Of a DNA stretch of 20,537 nucleotides, positions 15,814 through 20,537 are shown piece after piece. The notes below the pieces were generated by a model. That model saw only the letters and a list, made by a program, of their open reading frames with translations, had not been told where the DNA came from and searched no databases. Each line of letters opens with the position of its first letter. The stretch's first letter is position 1. The position numbers were made by a program, and so were the translations under genes. This DNA comes from an uncultured Erysipelotrichaceae bacterium (lineage in GTDB: Bacteria; Bacillota_I; Bacilli_A; Erysipelotrichales; Erysipelotrichaceae), in contig CALCFG010000028.1 in the NCBI GenBank assembly GCA_937900565.1, positions 1 to 20,537 on the forward strand. The letters are read 5' to 3'.

Positions 15814-17676
15814 ATGAAAAATATATTGAATAGTCTAAAAGAGAATTTGACACTTGTTGTTGCCTTCATTTCATTCTTTGGTGTTGAATGGATTTTAAAA
15901 TGTTTAACGAATTTATCTGGGATGAGTTTGATTTCTTTTTTAGGCACATTGAGTGTTTTTGTATTATTGTTTGGTTTTTATTTTTGTTTTCATAAAAAAG
16001 GTAAATGGGTTTATGCGACTTTCGTAGTGTTAGTAATGGCAACTTTGGCATTTTGCCAAGTTGTGCATATTGATTATTTTGGCGCTTTTTTTAGTTTTTC
16101 TAAGGCCAGTGTTTTGGAAGAATTTTGGGGTGTTAAGCATTCATCTTTAGGAAGAATTCAACCTGTTTATTTTACTTTGTTTATATTCCCAATCATTACA
16201 TTCATCAGTGGTTTTTGGCAAAGCAAAACATCAGTAACGATGAACAAACGGAGCAAATTAATTTGTTCCATTGCATTAGAACTTGGTGCGATGGCGCTAT
16301 TTGGTTTCAATAAGTTTGGCATTGATATGTATAGTCAACAACGGGAAACTGGGGATGATTATTTATATAAAACCTTATATGCGAAACCACGTGCTGTACA
16401 ACGTTTTGGATTTTATTTGTATGAATACCGTGATTTTACGCGCACCTTATTTGGTGATGGAAATAATAATTCAAATTTAAATGAAAGTTTAGAAAAATTT
16501 TCTTACCAACAAGAAACGAATGATTATACAGGAATATTCAAAGATAAAAATGTCATTCTTATCTTAGCGGAAAGCTTGAGTGAGTATGTCATTGATCCAC
16601 AAATCACGCCAACCCTATATAAAATGGCTACTGAAGGAATTTCTTTTAGTAATCATTACGCACCTGTTATGCAAGCTGCCACGTCGGATTCAGAAATGAT
16701 GGCATTGACTGGTTTAATGTGTAGCGTTGATTTTGGAGTAACAGCGCATGATTATAAACACAACAGTTTCCCAATGTCGTTGCCATTTTTATTTAATGCC
16801 AAAGGGTATGTATCGACTGCATTTCACGGTTTTCAAAGAAGCTTCTATTTACGTGATATTTGGATGGATAATTATGGTTTTGATGCATTTTATGGGGAAG
16901 AAGACTTATATTTTGAGAAAAAAGAGGAATTCATAGATGCCTATAACTGGAATCTGGATGTGGATACCTTTACTCAAGGGGTGGATATTACGGATGATTT
17001 AATTACAAAAAAGCCTTTCTTTGATTATTTCATTTCGGTAAGTGGCCATATGCCATACGATACACATCGTTATGAACTGGAACCTTACTTATACAGTGTT
17101 TATAATACATTTGGTGAGCCAAGTGACCAAGGACATCAAGATTTATATGCATATTATGCAGCACAAAAAACATTAGATTCTGCATTAAGTGCAGTATTAG
17201 AAAATCTAACCAACCGAGGTTTATTGGAAGATACAGTCATTATAATTTTTGGCGATCATTATCCTTATGGGCTAAGTGACGATGGTCAAACCTTATTGTT
17301 TGGGGATGATGTAGATACGGTGAAACAATATCGAACTCCATTTATAATTTACAATTGCAATGGACCACAAGTTTTGGTTGATAAGGTTACCTCTACGCAA
17401 GATATCTATCCAACCATTGCTAATTTATTTGGATTAGATATCCGGGACACTTTTGTCATGGGAAAAGATGCATTAAGTGATACGCGTTCGCCGGTAATTT
17501 TCTTTGATCGTTCTTGGCTAAGTGATCAAGGTTATTATGATGCTACGAGCGCATCATTTACACCAAGTAGTGCGAGTGTGGATCAAGCAAGTATTGATGA
17601 TACTAATCGGTTAATTAGCGAGAAAGTGGATTTATCGCAAGAACTCTTGCAGCAAAATTACTATGGAAATTATTAA
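15814..17676 (+). CDS. LtaS-family lipoteichoic acid synthase / polyglycerolphosphate transferase
   Basis: A 620-aa enzyme expected to transfer glycerol-phosphate units from phosphatidylglycerol onto a growing surface polymer. Five membrane helices occupy about residues 12-160, and an extracellular sulfatase-fold domain follows from about 245. Catalytic positions match LtaS by spacing and motif: E253 in LAESLSE (metal), nucleophile T290 in QAATSDSE, H412 in SVSGHMPY, and D481-H482 in IFGDHYPY. All are present, so the enzyme should be active. The start ATG has no visible Shine-Dalgarno. It is first of four overlapping genes; the next overlaps its end by 14 nt. Other sulfatase-fold phosphotransferases, such as those adding phosphoglycerol to glycans, remain possible. 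Confidence 0.88.
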   Translation: MKNILNSLKENLTLVVAFISFFGVEWILKCLTNLSGMSLISFLGTLSVFVLLFGFYFCFHKKGKWVYATFVVLVMATLAFCQVVHIDYFGAFFSFSKASVLEEFWGVKHSSLGRIQPVYFTLFIFPIITFISGFWQSKTSVTMNKRSKLICSIALELGAMALFGFNKFGIDMYSQQRETGDDYLYKTLYAKPRAVQRFGFYLYEYRDFTRTLFGDGNNNSNLNESLEKFSYQQETNDYTGIFKDKNVILILAESLSEYVIDPQITPTLYKMATEGISFSNHYAPVMQAATSDSEMMALTGLMCSVDFGVTAHDYKHNSFPMSLPFLFNAKGYVSTAFHGFQRSFYLRDIWMDNYGFDAFYGEEDLYFEKKEEFIDAYNWNLDVDTFTQGVDITDDLITKKPFFDYFISVSGHMPYDTHRYELEPYLYSVYNTFGEPSDQGHQDLYAYYAAQKTLDSALSAVLENLTNRGLLEDTVIIIFGDHYPYGLSDDGQTLLFGDDVDTVKQYRTPFIIYNCNGPQVLVDKVTSTQDIYPTIANLFGLDIRDTFVMGKDALSDTRSPVIFFDRSWLSDQGYYDATSASFTPSSASVDQASIDDTNRLISEKVDLSQELLQQNYYGNY

Positions 17677-18598
17677 AAAATTTAGTTTAATTGCAACATG
17701 TTTATTGGTGTGTGGGTGTCAATCCTGCACGCCTTTAAACATTGATAACGTTAACCCATTAGTGATTGAAAAGTTAGATACTTTACAACCAAGTAAAAAT
17801 AAAGCTAGTGGTAACTTCAGTGATAATTATCAAGTAGTGGCTCATGCATTCGGTGCCATTGATGGTTATGAATTAACCAATAGCCTCGAAGCATTTATGG
17901 CAAACTATGAAAAAGGTACACGTGTGTTTGAAATTGATATGGAATTAAGTGAGGATGGAGATGTTGTATTGACTCATGGCTGGCCGTGGTTTAATGATAC
18001 TTTGGTTGGAAATAACTTGGAATATACTGCGTTAAGTACAAAAGTATTCCAGGATAGTAAAATATATGGGAAATATCAACCATTAACATTTGATGATGCA
18101 TTGTATATATTGCAACGATATCCAGATGTTTATTTTATAATCGATTCCAAAACATTTGATTTGGATGGCTTTAAAAAAAGATATGAACTGATTAGTGAAA
18201 AGGTAAAAGCAATCGATTCAAGTTTGTTACAACGCATTATTCCACAAGCATATAACTTTGAGATGGCGTTATGGCTAAAAAACGAATCGGATTTTAAGGA
18301 ATACATTTTAACGTGTTATGCCATTTATGATCAATCCAGTGGATTGGAAATCTTTGAATTTGTCAAAGAAAACAATGTTCCGATTGTTACGATGCACATG
18401 GCCAATGATTGGGCTAAAAAAGTAATAACAGATATTTATGCTTACGCGACGTATCAAGAATATCAAGATAAGTTTAAGATTTATATTCACACAGTAAATG
18501 ATATTAATGTAGCGAAAGATATCATCAAAGAGTATCACTTTAATGGAATTTATTCTGATGATATTAGTGAAACTGAGTTTAAGGAGGCGTTGAATTAA
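17663..18598 (+). CDS. Lipoprotein of the glycerophosphodiester phosphodiesterase family (variant motifs)
   Basis: A 311-aa protein with a lipoprotein signal (KKFSLIATCLLVCGC, lipidated Cys probably C19), anchored outside the membrane. The TIM-barrel GDPD pattern follows: H61 in VVAHAFG, E90 and D92 in FEIDMEL, H105 in LTHGW, then D161 and K163 in FIIDSK. In classical enzymes these are HR, E-x-D, HD and E-x-K, so both catalytic histidines are kept, but the Arg after the first His is Ala and one acidic residue is Asp. A related AHA-G-G...TNSLEA subgroup exists in Firmicutes (memory). Paired with the LtaS-family gene, it may trim or recycle glycerophosphate polymer. No Shine-Dalgarno is seen; translation is probably coupled by the 14-nt overlap. 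Confidence 0.82.
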   Translation: MEIIKKFSLIATCLLVCGCQSCTPLNIDNVNPLVIEKLDTLQPSKNKASGNFSDNYQVVAHAFGAIDGYELTNSLEAFMANYEKGTRVFEIDMELSEDGDVVLTHGWPWFNDTLVGNNLEYTALSTKVFQDSKIYGKYQPLTFDDALYILQRYPDVYFIIDSKTFDLDGFKKRYELISEKVKAIDSSLLQRIIPQAYNFEMALWLKNESDFKEYILTCYAIYDQSSGLEIFEFVKENNVPIVTMHMANDWAKKVITDIYAYATYQEYQDKFKIYIHTVNDINVAKDIIKEYHFNGIYSDDISETEFKEALN

Positions 18599-19167
18599 TG
18601 AAACGATGGATTCAGGCATTCTTGGCTTCATTAATTATTTCCATTGGTTTGGAGGTTGTTGTTTTTAATAATAATTATTGGTGCTATAAAGGCAGTGAAC
18701 CGATAGATTATTCAACGTTTTATGGCTCTGGGATAGATTGGAATAGCGATAGTTTTTTGTATATAAACGATCCTGGAGATGCGTTATTGTATTACAAAGA
18801 CTTTTCTCAAGCGCCTACAAATTTTTATTTAAATTATCAATTGGTCAGCAGTGATAAAAAAACGTTTGATTTGGTGATTACTGAATTGGATGCAATGGGG
18901 AATAGTGTGACGTATCGGCATTATTTAAACTATGACATGCCTTCCACCTTTAATTTAGTCTTTGATCACCCTATTCAAGAACTAATCGTTAATATTACGG
19001 ATATGAGTCAATGTGTTATTAATGATATGGAAGTAGCTTTTAATCAACAAATTCAGTTCTCAATATCGTATATACGTTTATTGAGGAATACAATGACATT
19101 GTATGTAATGGAAGTGTTTGTTTACATTTTATATAGTAAATGGAGAGAGAATCATGGTGAGTGTTGA
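18598..19167 (+). CDS. Small two-TM protein with an extracellular beta-rich domain, unknown function
   Basis: A 189-aa protein not assigned to a known function. An N-terminal membrane segment (about 4-24) is followed by an external domain of alternating hydrophobic residues (about 30-150) that suggests a beta-sandwich, and a second hydrophobic segment (about 162-182) returns to the membrane. The external part recalls the jelly-roll domain at the N-terminus of large YfhO-like or GT-C membrane glycosyltransferases, here standing alone. A perfect AAGGAGG (18581-18587) drives it, and its ATG shares one base with the upstream stop. The tight context implies work with the LtaS-family enzyme and the acyltransferase. 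Confidence 0.72.
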   Translation: MKRWIQAFLASLIISIGLEVVVFNNNYWCYKGSEPIDYSTFYGSGIDWNSDSFLYINDPGDALLYYKDFSQAPTNFYLNYQLVSSDKKTFDLVITELDAMGNSVTYRHYLNYDMPSTFNLVFDHPIQELIVNITDMSQCVINDMEVAFNQQIQFSISYIRLLRNTMTLYVMEVFVYILYSKWRENHGEC

Positions 19168-20173
19168 TATTACAAAATTTATCTTATCCATTTGTGTTGT
19201 TTTGTTACACACTCATGGCTTAGTTTTGGGTTATATTCCCGAATTATCAACATTTAATCGAATTATTGGTTCGCTAGCTGTCCCAATTTTTTTAGTTTTT
19301 AGCGGGTATTTTTTTAGACAGAGTATCGAAAAAAAGTCGTTAAAGAATGTACTTTTTGATAACACGCTGCGTTTAATCGCTTTATCGCTGATTTATCAAA
19401 GCATTTGGCTGTTCTTTTTGGATAGCAATGGCAATGGATTAACACTATTAATTAGTTCAGATGCCAAAATAAATTTAATGATGAATTGGTTCTATCAATT
19501 GTTTGTGGATGGTTCACATCAGTTTTGGTACATTACATCGCTAATGTTTTGCTTATGGTTCATTGCATTATTTAAAAAGTTTAATAAAGAAAAATGGTTA
19601 TTGCCAATAGCATTGATTTGTTTTTTTATTTGTATGATAAATACAACATTGCAACCAATTTTTAAAAGTATATTTTTTGAAATGTTGATTCAACCACTTT
19701 CGTTATTAGTTAGTAATTTATATCAAAGTCCATTCATTGCCCTTATCTTTGTAGTGATTGGGTATCATTTTGAATCAATATATTCATGGATAAAAGATAA
19801 ACCGCAAATTAGTTCATTTTGCATTGCTATTTATGTGTGTGAAGTTGCTTTTTGTTCGTCTTTAAAAGGATCGTTGTCACTTTGGTCAACTTCTCCGTTA
19901 TTATGTATTGGATTATTTTCGTTGTTAATGAAACATCCAACTTCTATCAATCCAAAGATTGGCTTATGGTTCAGACATATGTCAACAATCATTTATTGTA
20001 TTCATTATCAATTGGCTGCATTTATGATGTCTTTCGTAAAGGATGTCTTAAGCGCGGATCGAATACAATTGTTTATGATTTATAGTGTTTTGTTGTTGCT
20101 AATAAGTGTTTTAATGGTAAGTATATTAAACAAACTCAGTCAAAAACATAAATTCTTTAGCTATTTTTATTAA
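19154..20173 (+). CDS. Membrane acyltransferase, Acyl_transf_3 family
   Basis: A 339-aa integral membrane protein with about ten hydrophobic segments. The N-terminus DITKFILSICVVLLHTHG carries the family's conserved His in helix 1 (H19 or H21), followed by LAVPIFLVFSGYFF, the usual second motif. Such enzymes move acetyl or succinyl groups across the membrane onto sugars or surface polymers. ATG at 19154 is chosen because GGAGA (19142-19146) lies upstream and the family motif begins at once; an upstream ATG at 19118 would add 12 residues. It overlaps the preceding gene by 14 nt and is last in the operon. The acceptor may be the polymer made by the first enzyme. Confidence 0.88.
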   Translation: MVSVDITKFILSICVVLLHTHGLVLGYIPELSTFNRIIGSLAVPIFLVFSGYFFRQSIEKKSLKNVLFDNTLRLIALSLIYQSIWLFFLDSNGNGLTLLISSDAKINLMMNWFYQLFVDGSHQFWYITSLMFCLWFIALFKKFNKEKWLLPIALICFFICMINTTLQPIFKSIFFEMLIQPLSLLVSNLYQSPFIALIFVVIGYHFESIYSWIKDKPQISSFCIAIYVCEVAFCSSLKGSLSLWSTSPLLCIGLFSLLMKHPTSINPKIGLWFRHMSTIIYCIHYQLAAFMMSFVKDVLSADRIQLFMIYSVLLLLISVLMVSILNKLSQKHKFFSYFY

Positions 20174-20205
20174 TTACGCTCACACAATTTCACACGCACT
20201 AACCA

Positions 20206-20233
20206 TTGTTATACGAAATCGTTCGCGTATAGT
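20206..20233 (+). promoter_or_regulatory. Promoter with an internal inverted repeat
   Basis: TTGTTA (20206-20211), 16 bp, and TATAGT (20228-20233). Between and across the boxes lies an inverted repeat TATACGAA...TTCG(CG)TATA (20210-20231), which could be a repressor site. Transcription would begin near 20240 and run to the right. Confidence 0.5.
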
Positions 20234-20240
20234 AATAGTC

Positions 20241-20283
20241 ACAAGGAAAGATAATATGAATCCTTGTAAGGCATTAAAGCCTT
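20241..20283 (+). promoter_or_regulatory. Leader with alternative hairpins around a ribosome binding site
   Basis: ACAAGG (20241-20246), part of the leader ORF Shine-Dalgarno, can pair with CCTTGT (20262-20267) inside that ORF. Next to it AAGGC (20268-20272) can pair with GCCTT (20279-20283), with two T residues and a C following. The first pairing would hide the ribosome binding site. All stems are short (5-6 bp), so this is tentative. Confidence 0.3.
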
Positions 20284-20297
20284 TTCTATCCCCTTAA
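20256..20297 (+). CDS. Possible 13-codon leader peptide
   Basis: ATG with a good AAGGAAAG ribosome binding site (20243-20250) 5 nt upstream opens a short frame reading MNPCKALKPFLSP and then TAA. It follows a recognisable promoter and precedes a terminator-like hairpin, the layout of a regulatory leader peptide. No homolog is known to me, and such a short frame can occur by chance. Confidence 0.3.
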   Translation: MNPCKALKPFLSP

Positions 20298-20308
20298 ATA
20301 ACGAAAAC

Positions 20309-20340
20309 GAAAAGAAGCTCCCCCTGCTTCTTTTCATTTT
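20309..20340. terminator. Terminator-like hairpin between leader and small ORF
   Basis: A perfect 10-bp stem, GAAAAGAAGC (20309-20318) with GCTTCTTTTC (20326-20335), has a C-rich 7-nt loop and is followed by ATTTT. On the other strand it is followed by GTTTTCGTTATTT, so it could stop transcription from either side. For the plus strand it ends the leader transcript and possibly the acyltransferase operon. Confidence 0.65.
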
Positions 20341-20348
20341 GGTAAAAT
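20340..20348 (+). promoter_or_regulatory. Extended -10 element before the 41-codon ORF
   Basis: TGGTAAAAT fits the extended -10 pattern and lies 18 nt before the ATG at 20367. No clear -35 box is present, as at the S41 peptidase gene. Confidence 0.35.
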
Positions 20349-20366
20349 GATAAAAGAGGTATTGAA

Positions 20367-20492
20367 ATGGAAGATAAATTAAAAGAAGTATTGGAAAAAT
20401 TAGAAGCTGCGGAAAAAGAATACATGGAAAATTACGAAGCACTTGACCTTATTCAAGCCTTAACTGGTGACAGTGAAAAAGCAGGAAAATAA
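20367..20492 (+). CDS. Small charged, helical protein of 41 aa, unknown
   Basis: The frame starts MEDKLKEVLEKLEAAEKEY and ends SEKAGK before TAA. It is strongly amphipathic with Leu at helical spacing in the first 30 residues, so a short coiled coil is likely. AGAGG (20355-20359) lies 7 nt before the ATG. Codon use (TTA, GAA, AAA) matches neighbouring real genes. I do not recognise the family. Its context to the right is outside the window. Confidence 0.5.
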   Translation: MEDKLKEVLEKLEAAEKEYMENYEALDLIQALTGDSEKAGK

Positions 20493-20537
20493 TTGTTAAA
20501 AGAAAAAATAAAAAAAATTTAAAAAAATTTAAAAAAA
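20493..20537. repeat. A-rich low-complexity sequence at the right edge
   Basis: The last 45 bases are almost only A and T, ending in a repeated 10-mer AAAAAAATTT (about 2.7 copies). It may be natural AT-rich spacer or a sequencing or assembly tail at a contig end. Confidence 0.6.

Noticed and set aside
18308..18631. Minus-strand open frame of 107 codons
   Set aside because: Antisense to the GDPD gene and to the start of the next gene; composition is that of reversed AT-rich coding sequence.
20210..20231. lox-like recombination site
   Set aside because: Only 6-8 bp of arm match and the spacer is inside a good promoter. No recombinase gene is nearby, so an operator is simpler.
20239..20442. 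Minus-strand open frame of 67 codons at the right edge
   Set aside because: It covers hairpins and the plus-strand 41-codon ORF, which has a better ribosome binding site and codon use. Its hydrophobic product is what poly-A/G-rich sense sequence gives in antisense.
1..20537. CRISPR arrays, tRNA or rRNA genes
   Set aside because: No regularly spaced repeats, tRNA cloverleaf-like sequence or conserved rRNA stretches were found by reading.

Overview
The window is a low-GC, high-coding-density Firmicutes chromosome segment. It uses the standard genetic code: TGA terminates the S41 peptidase, uvrB and the 189-aa membrane gene. A B. subtilis-type YbxB methyltransferase, rpoB-rpoC and an LtaS-type enzyme all point to Firmicutes. 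An Asn at the RpoB rifampicin position 526 (E. coli numbering), known from the Mollicutes, makes an Erysipelotrichia-like or Mollicutes-related host likely. That placement is inference; no 16S gene or other marker is present.

Left part (1-5587): a probable end of an ISL3-type insertion sequence, with an outward (minus-strand) promoter, is followed on the plus strand by a membrane-anchored S41 C-terminal processing peptidase, uvrB (8-nt overlap), a YbxB/RsmC-like 16S rRNA methyltransferase and a MATE efflux pump. These four genes are closely packed and probably co-transcribed. uvrA is not adjacent.

Middle (5588-6921): a small accessory pocket. It holds a decayed DUF4143 ATPase (three or more frame breaks), a bidirectional hairpin terminator, and a minus-strand AbiEi-like winged-helix regulator without its AbiEii toxin partner. 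The divergent region carries repeated operator-like boxes, the rpoB promoter and a structured rpoB leader.

Core (6922-14986): rpoB and rpoC. RpoB is unusually long (1386 aa), with an apparent module expansion in the beta2/lobe region upstream of the rifampicin cluster. rpoC ends at a strong hairpin terminator.

Right part (15087-20173): a small multi-pass membrane protein sits between two strikingly similar terminators. An overlapping four-gene envelope operon follows: an LtaS-family polyglycerolphosphate synthase, a lipoprotein of the glycerophosphodiester phosphodiesterase fold, a small two-TM protein with an extracellular beta-rich domain, and a membrane acyltransferase (Acyl_transf_3). 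Together these look like a machine that makes and modifies or trims a glycerophosphate polymer at the cell surface. This is the best candidate for a little-described system here.

The right edge (20174-20537) has a promoter with an internal hairpin, a 13-codon leader ORF, further hairpins, a 41-codon charged ORF and then A-rich low-complexity sequence. No tRNA, rRNA, CRISPR array or complete mobile element was seen.
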